DNA of 9,476 nt from an uncultured Leucobacter sp. (GTDB lineage Bacteria > Actinomycetota > Actinomycetes > Actinomycetales > Microbacteriaceae), in contig CALMSE010000028.1 of assembly GCA_937872275.1 (NCBI GenBank), forward strand, positions 1-9,476. The letters are read 5' to 3'. Each line of letters begins with the position of its first letter. The first letter of the stretch is position 1. Made by a program: the position numbers and the translations under genes. The notes beneath the pieces were generated by a model. It searched no databases, was not told the origin of the DNA, and worked only from the letters and a program-made list of their open reading frames with translations. Shown here piece after piece: positions 1 to 6,302 of the stretch.

Positions 1-419
1 TCGGGGGCCGCATCGCCCTCCTCGAGCCCCAGCCCCTCGGCACGCCAGGCCGCGAGCCCGCCGTCGAGCAGGCGCACGTCGTCGAGGCCGGCGTGCCTCA
101 GCAGCCAGACCGCGCGGCCCGCGACCACCCCGCCGGCATCGTCGTAGGCCACGACGCGATCGCCTTCGCGGATGCCCCAGCGCCGCGCCGCCGCCTGCAG
201 GGTCTCGATCGGCGGCATCGGCGTGCGCCCCTCGGCCGGGCCTCCCGGGCCCGCCAGCTCCGTGCCCAGGTCGGCGAACACCGCCCCCGGGATGTGCCCC
301 TCGAGGTAGGCCGGGCGGCCGTCCGGCCTGCCGAGATCCCAGCGCACGTCGATCAGACGGATCGGGCGGTCCCCCGAGAGGGCGTCGAAGAGTTCGCGGG
401 CCGAGATGAGGAGATCCAT
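1..419 (-). CDS. Tandem-rhodanese sulfurtransferase, N-terminal part (3' end outside window)
   Basis: The minus-strand frame opens with ATG at 419 and stays open to the window edge, giving 139 codons. It encodes the first domain of a thiosulfate/3-mercaptopyruvate sulfurtransferase (SseA/CysA type), which moves sulfane sulfur from thiosulfate or mercaptopyruvate to a thiophilic acceptor in the cytoplasm. Visible rhodanese marks are IRLIDVRW (residues 20-27), the HIPGAVFADL block (42-51) followed by GTEL, VVAYDDAGG (89-97) at the active-site-loop position, and LLDGGLAAW (117-125). The loop carries Asp where a catalytic Cys would sit. This is usual for the structural first domain of two-domain rhodaneses, whose Cys is in the second domain, here off-window. 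A TGAGGGC stretch directly before the ATG could act as a weak ribosome site. The gene is divergent from the GMC oxidoreductase. Family call is secure; the exact donor is not. Confidence 0.88.
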   Translation of the reverse strand, partial: MDLLISARELFDALSGDRPIRLIDVRWDLGRPDGRPAYLEGHIPGAVFADLGTELAGPGGPAEGRTPMPPIETLQAAARRWGIREGDRVVAYDDAGGVVAGRAVWLLRHAGLDDVRLLDGGLAAWRAEGLGLEEGDAAP

Positions 420-425
420 GCCCTC

Positions 426-455
426 ATGCTCACAGCCCGCGGGAGCCCCTGTCAA
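426..455 (-). promoter_or_regulatory. Candidate promoter of the rhodanese gene
   Basis: A perfect -35 hexamer TTGACA lies on the minus strand at 450-455. An 18-base spacer leads to GAGCAT at 426-431 as a poor -10 (3 of 6 to TATAAT), ending 6 bases before the ATG. If used, the transcript would be nearly leaderless. The -35 is convincing, the -10 is not. Confidence 0.35.
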
Positions 456-486
456 CCGACTGTCGCAACGAGCCCCGGTCCTCCGC

Positions 487-492
487 TAGTTT
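487..492 (+). promoter_or_regulatory. Candidate -10 box of the GMC oxidoreductase gene
   Basis: TAGTTT sits about 60 bases before the GMC start and would place the transcript start near 499. No good -35 is seen 17-18 bases upstream, so this is tentative. Confidence 0.25.
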
Positions 493-503
493 TGGAGGCG
501 GGG

Positions 504-526
504 TCCCCGGAACGGGTTGCCGGGGA
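504..526 (+). other. Leader hairpin before the GMC oxidoreductase gene
   Basis: TCCCCGG (504-510) and CCGGGGA (520-526) form a perfect 7-bp stem with a 9-base loop. It lies between the candidate -10 box and the ribosome binding site (GGAGAGG, 540-546), so it would fall in the 5' leader. There is no U-tract. It could be an operator, a leader structure, or chance in GC-rich DNA. Confidence 0.35.
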
Positions 527-552
527 GCACGGACTCGACGGAGAGGCGATCC

Positions 553-2073
553 ATGACGGCACATTTCGATGCGATCGTGATCGGCGGCGGATCGGCGGGC
601 TCGGCCGCCGTGCGCAGACTCCACGACGCGGGGCTCGACGTCGCGCTGCTCGAGGCGGGCGGCTGGGACACGAATCCCGCGATCCATGAACCCAGACGCA
701 TGCACGAGCTGTGGCTGAGCGAGGACGACTGGGGCTACTTCAGCACCCCGCAGCGGCACGCGGCGGGCCGTCGGCTGCACCTGCCCCGGGGCAAGGTGCT
801 CGGCGGCTCGCATGCCCTGAACGGCATGATCTACGTGCGGTGCTCCCCCGCCGACTTCGACCAGTGGGCCGAACTCGGCAACGAGGGTTGGGCCTGGGAC
901 GATGTGTTCCCCATCTACCGCGCCATGGAGCGCTACGAGAAGGGGGCTTCCGAGCTGCGCGGCGGGGACGGGCCGCTCGACGTGATCCGCGACTACCGGC
1001 TCAACGCCGTGCAGCAGGCCGTCATCGAGGCGGGGATCGCTGCGGGGATCCCCTACAACGACGACTACAACGGCGAGACCGTCGACGGCATCTCCTCGCA
1101 GCAGGTGACCATGCGCGACGGCAAGCGCCTCACGAGCTACGGCGCCTACGTGAAGCCGATCCTCGACTCGGCGCGGCTCACCGTCGAGACGGGGGCGTGG
1201 GTGCACCGGCTGCTCTTCGACGACGGGAGGGCCGTCGGCGTCGAGGTCGAGCAGCGCGGCGAGCTGCGCGCCCTGTTCGCCGACGAGATCGTGCTCTCCG
1301 CGGGCTCCTTCGACACGCCGCGCATCCTCATGCGCAGCGGAATCGGACCGGCGGATCACCTGCGCGAGCTCGGACTGCCCGTGCTGATCGACCGGCCCGC
1401 CGTCGGGCGGAACCTGCAGGATCACTTCCTCGCCCCGGTCATCTTCACGACCGACGCGAAGCCGGTGCCCCCGATCGAGGACGGCATGGGCATCATGCAG
1501 TCGCACTTCTTCTGGCGCAGCACGCCGGGGCTGCGGCTGCCCGACGTGCAGCCGGTGCACTTCAGCACGCCCGCCTACGAGCCGTGGATGACGGGGCCCG
1601 AGAACGGCTTCACGCTCATGGCGGGGCTCGTCACCCCGAAGAGCCGCGGTTCCGTGCGGCTGAGCGGACCCGAGCCCCACGACCCGATACTCATCGACCT
1701 CGGGCTCTACAGCGACCCCGAGGATCTCGAGACGATGCTCGCCGCCGTGCGGCTGTGCGAGCGGATCGGAGCCTCGGCTCCGCTCACGAGCGAGTGGGGC
1801 GCCAGGCAGCTGTACCCCGAGAGCACCGAGCTCGGCGACGACGAGCTGCGCGACTACATCCGCCGCGCGACGGTGACGTACCACCACGCGGCGGGAACGT
1901 GTCGCATGGGGGTCGACGACGAGGCCGTGGTGACGCCGCGGCTCGAGGTGCGGGGCGTCCCGGGGCTGAGGATCGCCGATGCCTCGATCATGCCCTTCAT
2001 CACCGCCGGCAACACCAACGCCCCCGCGATCCTCATCGGCGAGCAGGTCGCGCGCTTCATGCTCGCGGACTGA
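553..2073 (+). CDS. GMC-family FAD-dependent oxidoreductase (choline dehydrogenase-like)
   Basis: A 506-residue flavoprotein of the glucose-methanol-choline family, which oxidises an alcohol to an aldehyde or ketone using FAD. The FAD Rossmann motif GGGSAG is at residues 11-16, with the ribose-binding Glu34 in LLEAGG. GMC signature 1 begins at PRGKVLGGSHALNG (78-91), and signature 2, GSFDTPRILMRSGIG, is at 251-265. The catalytic pair is His445 (in HHAAGTCRMG) and Asn489 (in GNTNAP). Length is slightly under the usual 530-560. The ATG at 553 is preferred over an in-frame TTG at 517 because GGAGAGG (540-546) lies 6 bases before it and FAD-motif spacing is normal. A BetA-type or other alcohol substrate is possible; no betaine-pathway gene is adjacent, so choline is not supported. 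The alpha/beta hydrolase follows after a short gap, suggesting co-transcription. Confidence 0.93.
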   Translation: MTAHFDAIVIGGGSAGSAAVRRLHDAGLDVALLEAGGWDTNPAIHEPRRMHELWLSEDDWGYFSTPQRHAAGRRLHLPRGKVLGGSHALNGMIYVRCSPADFDQWAELGNEGWAWDDVFPIYRAMERYEKGASELRGGDGPLDVIRDYRLNAVQQAVIEAGIAAGIPYNDDYNGETVDGISSQQVTMRDGKRLTSYGAYVKPILDSARLTVETGAWVHRLLFDDGRAVGVEVEQRGELRALFADEIVLSAGSFDTPRILMRSGIGPADHLRELGLPVLIDRPAVGRNLQDHFLAPVIFTTDAKPVPPIEDGMGIMQSHFFWRSTPGLRLPDVQPVHFSTPAYEPWMTGPENGFTLMAGLVTPKSRGSVRLSGPEPHDPILIDLGLYSDPEDLETMLAAVRLCERIGASAPLTSEWGARQLYPESTELGDDELRDYIRRATVTYHHAAGTCRMGVDDEAVVTPRLEVRGVPGLRIADASIMPFITAGNTNAPAILIGEQVARFMLAD

Positions 2074-2100
2074 GGCGGTCGTCCATGCCCGCACCACCCG

Positions 2101-3078
2101 ATGACTCGGCCCCTCGGCTCGACGCCGGGCTGCCGCGCCACCCGATCGCCGCGAGCCGTGCCCCCCGAGCCGACAGGGGCGGCCTGCGCCGACCCGCTCG
2201 AGACGGCGATCCGGCTCGACGCCGCGCTCGGCGAGATCGACTGGGGGGCGCTGCCCGCGGGAACCGAGCGGGATCGGGTCGCCGCCCCGAGCGGGGAGCT
2301 GGCACGCATCTCGATGGGCCCCGAGGAGGGCGAACGCGTCGTGCTGGTGCCGGGGGTGACCGGCTCGAAGGAGGATTTCATCCTCATGATGCCGCTCTTC
2401 GCGGCGGCTGGCTACCGCGTCGAGTCCTACGACATGGCGGGGCAGTACGAGTCCACCGCTGCGGGGCCGGAGAACCTGGATCCGCCCCGGGATCGCTACG
2501 GCCTCGAGCTCTTCACCGACGATCTGCTCGCGGTGCTCGACGCCGGGCCTGCGAGGACCGGGCCCGCGCACGTGCTCGGCTACTCGTTCGCCGGCACCGT
2601 CGCGGCGGTCGTCGCCGCCCGCCGACCCGAGCTCTTCGCGAGCCTCACGCTGCTCTCGGCTCCTCCCGTCGCCGGCCAATCCCTGCGCCGTTTCAAGAAG
2701 GTCGGCTGGCTGAGCCGCGCCGTGCCCGGACGAGCGCTCGGAACGCCGTTCGTCGCAGCCCTCCGCTACAACGTGCACCGGGCCCCCGCCCACCGCGCCG
2801 TCTTCGTGCGCGCGCGCCTCGAGCTCACCCGCGCCTCGAGCGTCGGAGACATCCTGGCGCTGATGAAGCGCACCCCGGACTACGCGGACGCGCTGCGCGC
2901 GACCGGGCTCCCGCTGCTCGTCGCCGCGGGAACCGGGGACGTGTGGCCTGCTCAGACCCATCTGGCCTTCGCCGAGCGCCTGGGGGCGCAGCCGCTCATC
3001 CTCCCGACCGGGCACAGCCCCTGCGAGACGGCGCCGCACCAGCTCACCGAGGCCATGCTGCGTCTCATGCGCGGCTGA
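2101..3078 (+). CDS. Alpha/beta-fold hydrolase, N-terminus uncertain
   Basis: A cytoplasmic alpha/beta hydrolase of about 300 residues; substrate (ester, lactone or similar) is unknown. The core starts near RISMGP, followed by the oxyanion-side strand VVLVPGVTGSKEDF. The nucleophile elbow is VLGYSFAGT with Ser162, so the usual GxSxG is here GxSxA followed by G. Asp280 (GTGDVWP) and His305 (PTGHSPCE) complete a triad with normal spacing. The first ~35 residues from the ATG at 2101 are Arg-rich and unlike the rest, and this ATG has no ribosome site. A GTG at 2158 is an in-frame alternative. An out-of-frame ATG at 2085 has GAGG at 2072-2075 and may be the true start if a one-base insertion lies in the C6 run at 2161-2166 (see findings). 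It follows the GMC gene closely and probably shares its transcript. Confidence 0.85.
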   Translation: MTRPLGSTPGCRATRSPRAVPPEPTGAACADPLETAIRLDAALGEIDWGALPAGTERDRVAAPSGELARISMGPEEGERVVLVPGVTGSKEDFILMMPLFAAAGYRVESYDMAGQYESTAAGPENLDPPRDRYGLELFTDDLLAVLDAGPARTGPAHVLGYSFAGTVAAVVAARRPELFASLTLLSAPPVAGQSLRRFKKVGWLSRAVPGRALGTPFVAALRYNVHRAPAHRAVFVRARLELTRASSVGDILALMKRTPDYADALRATGLPLLVAAGTGDVWPAQTHLAFAERLGAQPLILPTGHSPCETAPHQLTEAMLRLMRG

Positions 3079-3083
3079 GCCGC
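3071..3083. terminator. Small hairpin at the convergent hydrolase/glycosyltransferase ends
   Basis: GCGGC-TGA-GCCGC is a perfect 5-bp stem whose 3-base loop is the hydrolase stop codon. It sits in the convergent junction, where a terminator is expected on each strand. No U-tract follows, so function is uncertain. Confidence 0.25.
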
Positions 3084-3096
3084 GGGCGGCTCGCAC

Positions 3097-3915
3097 TCAG
3101 GCGGCGTCGCGGCGCTCCGAGTCATCGGCGGGCCCGATCCGACCGCGGGCGCGCGCAGCGGCCTCCGCCTGCGCGATCCGCCGCCGCTTGCGCCCCTCGG
3201 CCCACAGCCGTCGTCGCCGCAGCCAGCCCATGTCCGAGAGGCCGACGCTCATCCCGTGGAAGCCCCAGCTGACCCGTCGCCACACCCCCGACCAGTCGTC
3301 GAAGGGACGGGCCGAGACCTCCACCCGCAGCCGTTTGTCGAGTTCGACCCCCATGCCGGGGGTCAGCGCGAAACTGATCTCGAGGTCGTCGTGCGCGCGC
3401 GGATCCTCGAGATGGACGCGCGTGCGCACCTCGGCCCAGGCCTCCCTGCGCATCGCGAGATTCGATCCGAAGAGCGGCACGGTGCCGGCGATGATGCCGA
3501 TGAACCAGAAATAGCCGCCGATGTAGATGTACTGCCCGAAGAACCGCCAGCCCGCGCCGCGGCCGTAGAAGATGCCGGGGCCGGTGAGCGCGGTCAGCGT
3601 GGGGTCGGCGTCGAAGCGCTCCTCGAGGCGCGCGATCCAGTCCGGGGCCGGGCGCGAGTCGGCGTCGAGCCGGCCGACGATGTCGCAACGGGCCGCATCG
3701 AAGCCCGCCGCGGTCGCGCGCAGCACGCCGCGCCTCGGCTCGCTCACCACGCGCGCACCCGCCGCCTCGGCGACCGCGACCGTGTCGTCGGTCGACCCGT
3801 TGTCGACCACGATCACCTCGTCGGGCGGGCGGGTCTGCGCGGCCAGGGCCGCCAGGCAGTGCTCCAGCATGCGGGCGTCGTTCAACGACGGGACGACGAC
3901 GCTGAAGGAACTCAT
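3097..3915 (-). CDS. Family 2 glycosyltransferase
   Basis: A 272-residue GT-A fold glycosyltransferase of family GT2, which transfers a sugar from a nucleotide-sugar donor, probably to a lipid or cell-surface glycan. The nucleotide-binding start FSVVVPSLND (4-13) is followed by VIVVDNGSTDDT (34-45), the metal-binding DxD motif Asp84-Ala-Asp86, and an acidic HDDLEIS motif (175-181). A hydrophobic stretch at about 125-149 probably lies on or in the membrane. The basic C-terminal tail (from about 230, rich in Arg/Lys) suggests peripheral membrane contact. The ATG at 3915 has no Shine-Dalgarno sequence but is 8 bases after a good promoter, indicating a leaderless mRNA. The 91-residue membrane protein lies upstream on the same strand with a 57-base gap, and the alpha/beta hydrolase is convergent. 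Donor and acceptor cannot be read from the sequence. Confidence 0.9.
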   Translation of the reverse strand: MSSFSVVVPSLNDARMLEHCLAALAAQTRPPDEVIVVDNGSTDDTVAVAEAAGARVVSEPRRGVLRATAAGFDAARCDIVGRLDADSRPAPDWIARLEERFDADPTLTALTGPGIFYGRGAGWRFFGQYIYIGGYFWFIGIIAGTVPLFGSNLAMRREAWAEVRTRVHLEDPRAHDDLEISFALTPGMGVELDKRLRVEVSARPFDDWSGVWRRVSWGFHGMSVGLSDMGWLRRRRLWAEGRKRRRIAQAEAAARARGRIGPADDSERRDAA

Positions 3916-3923
3916 TGTGCAGA

Positions 3924-3953
3924 AGCCTAGAGCCCCGCAGGATGCACTGTCGA
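3924..3953 (-). promoter_or_regulatory. Promoter of the glycosyltransferase gene (leaderless)
   Basis: On the minus strand TCGACA (3948-3953; 5 of 6 to TTGACA) is followed by an 18-base spacer and TAGGCT (3924-3929). The -10 ends 8 bases before the ATG at 3915, so transcription should start at or next to the A of the start codon. No ribosome site is present, in agreement. Confidence 0.6.
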
Positions 3954-3972
3954 GGCTATGGGGAGCGGCGGA

Positions 3973-4248
3973 CTACCTGCGGTCGAGACCGGAGATGAGC
4001 CCGAAGGGGAGCCAGAAGCCGACCACATCCATCATCAGGCCGAGGATGAACACCCAGGTGGCCACCACGGGCTCGAAGCTGAACGAGATGCTCATCACGT
4101 AGAAGCCCCCGAAGACCAGGAGCGCGGAGACCACGACGAGCAGGACCGTTCCGGCGCCGGCGCTGGGCTGCGTCGAGGGCACGAACACCGAATCCGCTGC
4201 GGCGCGCGGCGACTCCGTGGCTGACTCAGTGGCTGCAGAACTCGACAT
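3973..4248 (-). CDS. Small two-helix membrane protein, function unknown
   Basis: A 91-residue protein that I do not recognise beyond its topology. Residues 1-32 are hydrophilic, rich in Ser, Ala and Glu, and likely cytoplasmic. Two hydrophobic segments follow, at about 33-56 (TVLLVVVSALLVFGGFYVM) and 61-86 (VVATWVFILGLMMDVVGFW), joined by a short turn, SFSFEP, so both ends face the same side. The protein ends soon after the second helix with SGLDRR. GAGGAG four bases before the ATG at 4248 gives a strong ribosome site and fixes the start. The glycosyltransferase gene follows on the same strand but has its own promoter. The gene is divergent from the ABM monooxygenase across a GC-rich gap with an inverted repeat. 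Confidence 0.85.
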   Translation of the reverse strand: MSSSAATESATESPRAAADSVFVPSTQPSAGAGTVLLVVVSALLVFGGFYVMSISFSFEPVVATWVFILGLMMDVVGFWLPFGLISGLDRR

Positions 4249-4280
4249 GGCACTCCTCGACCGAAATGTTTGCTCCCCCA

Positions 4281-4286
4281 ACTCTA
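4281..4286 (-). promoter_or_regulatory. Candidate -10 box of the small membrane protein gene
   Basis: On the minus strand TAGAGT lies about 33 bases upstream of the ATG at 4248, which leaves room for the leader and the GAGGAG ribosome site. No convincing -35 is seen. Confidence 0.3.
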
Positions 4287-4306
4287 GCGCACCGCCCGGC
4301 GGCGGG

Positions 4307-4323
4307 GCTCCGCCGAGCGGAGC
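4307..4323. repeat. Inverted repeat in the divergent intergenic region
   Basis: GCTCCGC-CGA-GCGGAGC is a perfect 7-bp stem with a 3-base loop. It lies roughly midway between the divergent starts at 4248 and 4381, just upstream of the candidate -10 of the minus-strand gene. It could be an operator shared by both genes. The surrounding sequence is GC-rich, so chance structure is possible. Confidence 0.45.
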
Positions 4324-4367
4324 GGGGCGGGGCTGGGCGATGCGGTGCGGGCCCCGCCGCGACCTCC

Positions 4368-4373
4368 TAGACT
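4368..4373 (+). promoter_or_regulatory. Leaderless -10 box of the ABM monooxygenase gene
   Basis: TAGACT ends 7 bases before the ATG at 4381, so the transcript should begin at the start codon. A GAGG just before the ATG is too close to act as a ribosome site. The -35 region is poor. Confidence 0.5.
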
Positions 4374-4380
4374 CTGAGGC

Positions 4381-4704
4381 ATGTACTTCATCGTCGTCAA
4401 GCATCAGGTCAAGCCCGAATACGTCGACTCCTTCATCGAGCACACGGCCGAGATCACGGCAGCCACCCGCGCCGAGCCCGGCAACCTCTGGTACGAGTGG
4501 ACGCGCAGCGTCGACGATCCCGGCGAGTACGTGCTCATCGAGGCGTTCCGCGACGATGAGGCGGCGGCCGCCCACGTGAACTCCGAGCATTTCGCCAGGG
4601 GGCTCGAGAAGATGCGCACACTGCTCGTCTCGACGCCGAAGATCATCTCGCGCAAGGTCGAGGGCGAGGGCTGGGACACGATGGGCGAGCTCGTCATCGA
4701 CTGA
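4381..4704 (+). CDS. Putative quinol monooxygenase, ABM domain (YgiN-like)
   Basis: A 107-residue protein of the antibiotic biosynthesis monooxygenase fold, a small dimeric ferredoxin-like barrel that oxidises quinols or related aromatics without a bound cofactor. The N-terminal strand YFIVVKHQVKPEYVDSF (2-18) is followed by the family block EPGNLWYEWTRS (32-43), then YVLIEAFRDDEA (50-61) and the AHVNSEHF element (64-71), which contains the usual His residues. The length matches single-domain members. The start is set by the family N-terminus and by the leaderless promoter. It is convergent with the MBL hydrolase with a 19-base gap. Members range from quinol monooxygenases to autoinducer-modifying LsrG-like enzymes, so the substrate is open; the domain call is firm. 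Confidence 0.9.
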   Translation: MYFIVVKHQVKPEYVDSFIEHTAEITAATRAEPGNLWYEWTRSVDDPGEYVLIEAFRDDEAAAAHVNSEHFARGLEKMRTLLVSTPKIISRKVEGEGWDTMGELVID

Positions 4705-4723
4705 TCGCCCCCGCGCTCCCGCG

Positions 4724-5386
4724 CTACCAGCCGCGGGCCCGCCACTCCGGCAGGGCGGGGCGCTCGGAGCCGAGCGTGGTCTCCGCGCCGTGGCCGGGAT
4801 AGACGACCGCGTCGTCGCCGAAACGATCGAAGAGCCGCTCCGACACGTCGGAGAACAGCTGCGCGAAGCGCTCGGAGTCGTTCCGCGTGTTGCCGACGCC
4901 GCCCGGGAAGAGACTGTCGCCGGTGAACAGCAGCACCGGTTCGCCATCCGTCGAGGCGAACGCGATCGACCCCGGCGTGTGGCCGCGCAGGGCGATGGCC
5001 TCGAGCTCCACCCCGTCGACGGCGAGGCGCTCACCGCCGACGAGCTCGCGGTCGGCGACGACCCCCCGCTCCTCGCTCAGCTGCGCGGCGTCGTCGCGGC
5101 CGATCACGATCTCGGCACCGCTCGATGCGGCGAGATCCGCCGTCGCGCGGGTGTGATCCCAGTGCGCGTGGGTGGTGAGGATCAGGCGCAGGTCCGCCCC
5201 GCCCGCGGCATCCCCGGCGCCGTCGGCGATGAGCGCGCGCAGGGCGTCGATGTCGTCGGCGGCGTCGATGAGGATCTGCTCGCCCGACGCCTTGGCGGTG
5301 ATCAGGTACACCGCGTTGTTCATCTCCGAGACGAAGGCGCGGCGCACGGTGTACGCCGGGCGGTCTTGGACGAGTTCCGAAGCCAT
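4724..5386 (-). CDS. MBL-fold metallohydrolase (glyoxalase II-like)
   Basis: A 220-residue metallo-beta-lactamase-fold hydrolase of the hydroxyacylglutathione hydrolase-like group, which hydrolyses thioesters or related bonds at a binuclear metal site in the cytoplasm. All metal ligands are visible: HAHWDH at 73-78 (His73, His75, Asp77, His78), His136 in LRGHTPGS, bridging Asp157 in LFTGDSLFPGG, and His199 in YPGHGAETT. The FPGGVGNTR loop after Asp157 is typical of this subgroup. The protein is shorter than true glyoxalase II (about 250) and lacks its C-terminal helical domain, so thiol specificity is not predicted; actinobacteria use mycothiol. GAAGGA upstream of the ATG at 5386 is the ribosome site. 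The lipoprotein gene lies upstream on the same strand, with 88 bases between them and a palindrome at its stop codon. Confidence 0.92.
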   Translation of the reverse strand: MASELVQDRPAYTVRRAFVSEMNNAVYLITAKASGEQILIDAADDIDALRALIADGAGDAAGGADLRLILTTHAHWDHTRATADLAASSGAEIVIGRDDAAQLSEERGVVADRELVGGERLAVDGVELEAIALRGHTPGSIAFASTDGEPVLLFTGDSLFPGGVGNTRNDSERFAQLFSDVSERLFDRFGDDAVVYPGHGAETTLGSERPALPEWRARGW

Positions 5387-5458
5387 GGCGGGGTCCTTCC
5401 TCCAGGGTCTGCACGGGCGGGCGGGGATCGGCCCGCGACTTCGAGTCTCGGGCTGCCC

Positions 5459-5476
5459 GAGCGGGCGCGCCCGCTC
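5459..5476. terminator. 18-bp perfect palindrome at the lipoprotein stop codon
   Basis: GAGCGGGCGCGCCCGCTC is its own reverse complement and can fold as a 7-bp stem with a CGCG loop. It overlaps the lipoprotein stop codon (5475-5477) and lies upstream of the MBL gene on the same strand. No U-tract follows, so it is a candidate GC-rich terminator, an mRNA 3'-end stabiliser or a protein-binding palindrome. Confidence 0.4.
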
Positions 5477-6206
5477 AGCCGAGGATCCGCACCGTGCCGT
5501 CGAGGTTGTCGCCGACGAGCGTCAGCACGCGGTCGTCGTCGTGGCCGGTGACGCTGAGCATCGTGAGGCGCGGCACCATGTCCATCGTGCACACGCCCTC
5601 GTTCGGCGTGAAGCTGACGGTGATCGCGGTGTCCGACTCCTCCACGGCGTCGACCTGCGGGGTACAGGTCGACGACCCCCAGGTCAGCAGCACGATCCCG
5701 GTGTCGTCGCCGAACCAGGCGGCACTCGGCGCGTAGTCGGTGGACGAGCCCGGCGCACCGGTCAGCTCGTCCTCGCCATCGAGCTCGAGCGACGTCGTCT
5801 CGCCGGCGTAGCTCAGCTCGATCTCGACGTCCTGGCGCGGATCCACTCCCTCGGGAACCCCGAAGGCGGTCGCGCGGGGGGCGAGATCGGCGGTGCAGGG
5901 GCGCTGCTCGCCGTCGGAGTCGGCGGCGGGATCGCTGAGGCTCACGGTGATCTTCTGGCCCGACGCCGCGACCTCGCCGGCCTGCGGGACGCAGCTGGAG
6001 GAGCCCCAGGTCACGACGCCGATCAGACGGCCGCCGTCGAGCCACACCGCCTCAGCCTGCTGCGCCGGGACGGTCTCGACGGGCCCGGTGGGACTCGTGC
6101 CGTTCTCCGACGCGTCGGGCGCCGGGGAGCCGGACGCGCATCCGGCGAGGAGGAGGGCGGAGGCGGCGAACAGCACCGCGGCGGCGGAACGGACTCGAGT
6201 GCTCAT
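5475..6206 (-). CDS. Secreted lipoprotein with two copies of one Cys-containing domain
   Basis: A 243-residue protein with a lipoprotein signal: MSTRVR, a hydrophobic core, and lipobox LAGC with Cys23 as the lipidation site. A Ser/Pro/Gly/Thr-rich linker (24-50) follows. The rest is an internal duplication. Copy 1 (about 53-145) has VVTWGSSSCVPQ (64-75), KITVSL, and CTADLAPRATAF (104-115). Copy 2 (about 162-243) has LLTWGSSTCTPQ (173-184), AITVSF, and CTMDMVPRLTML (206-217). Each copy has just two Cys (72/104 and 181/206), well placed for one disulfide per domain after export. I do not recognise the domain; a beta-rich extracellular module is likely. The start at 6206 puts the signal peptide at the N-terminus, and TAGCGT ends 6 bases upstream. 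It could bind a ligand or cell-wall component, but nothing shows this. Confidence 0.88.
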   Translation of the reverse strand: MSTRVRSAAAVLFAASALLLAGCASGSPAPDASENGTSPTGPVETVPAQQAEAVWLDGGRLIGVVTWGSSSCVPQAGEVAASGQKITVSLSDPAADSDGEQRPCTADLAPRATAFGVPEGVDPRQDVEIELSYAGETTSLELDGEDELTGAPGSSTDYAPSAAWFGDDTGIVLLTWGSSTCTPQVDAVEESDTAITVSFTPNEGVCTMDMVPRLTMLSVTGHDDDRVLTLVGDNLDGTVRILG

Positions 6207-6212
6207 GCCCTC

Positions 6213-6218
6213 ACGCTA
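6213..6218 (-). promoter_or_regulatory. Candidate leaderless -10 box of the lipoprotein gene
   Basis: On the minus strand TAGCGT ends 6 bases before the ATG at 6206. The intervening GAGGGC could alternatively be a closely spaced ribosome site. No clear -35 is present. Confidence 0.35.
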
Positions 6219-6271
6219 CCGAGTCACGCCGGGAAATCGCCGGATGTCCGGCACGGGTGTCGGATGCCGGG

Positions 6272-6300
6272 CTCTCGCGCGACGCCCTCCGAGAGTCGCG
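6272..6300 (-). terminator. Candidate hairpin downstream of the yaeQ-like gene
   Basis: CTCTCG (6272-6277) can pair with CGAGAG (6290-6295), and CGCGAC (6278-6283) with GTCGCG (6295-6300), as alternative stems. They lie immediately after the stop of the YaeQ-family gene. No U-tract is present, so this is weak. Confidence 0.25.
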
Positions 6301-6302
6301 GG

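Noticed and set aside
517..552. TTG at 517 as start of the GMC oxidoreductase
   Set aside because: It would add 12 residues without family support and would put the ribosome site GGAGAGG inside the coding region. The TTG also lies in the leader hairpin.
93..689. A 198-codon plus-strand open frame opposite the rhodanese gene
   Set aside because: It is Arg-rich and lacks motifs; the minus strand has a clear rhodanese domain, and the frame runs into the GMC gene.
430..3096. An 888-codon open frame on the minus strand antisense to the GMC and hydrolase genes
   Set aside because: It is Arg/Glu/His-rich with no domain, and lies opposite two well-supported genes. Long antisense open frames are expected where third codon positions are nearly all G or C.
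711..3272. An 853-codon plus-strand open frame overlapping the GMC and hydrolase genes
   Set aside because: It is Arg/Ala-rich shadow sequence of the true frames. Only its short segment from the ATG at 2085 was kept as a possible frameshifted hydrolase start.
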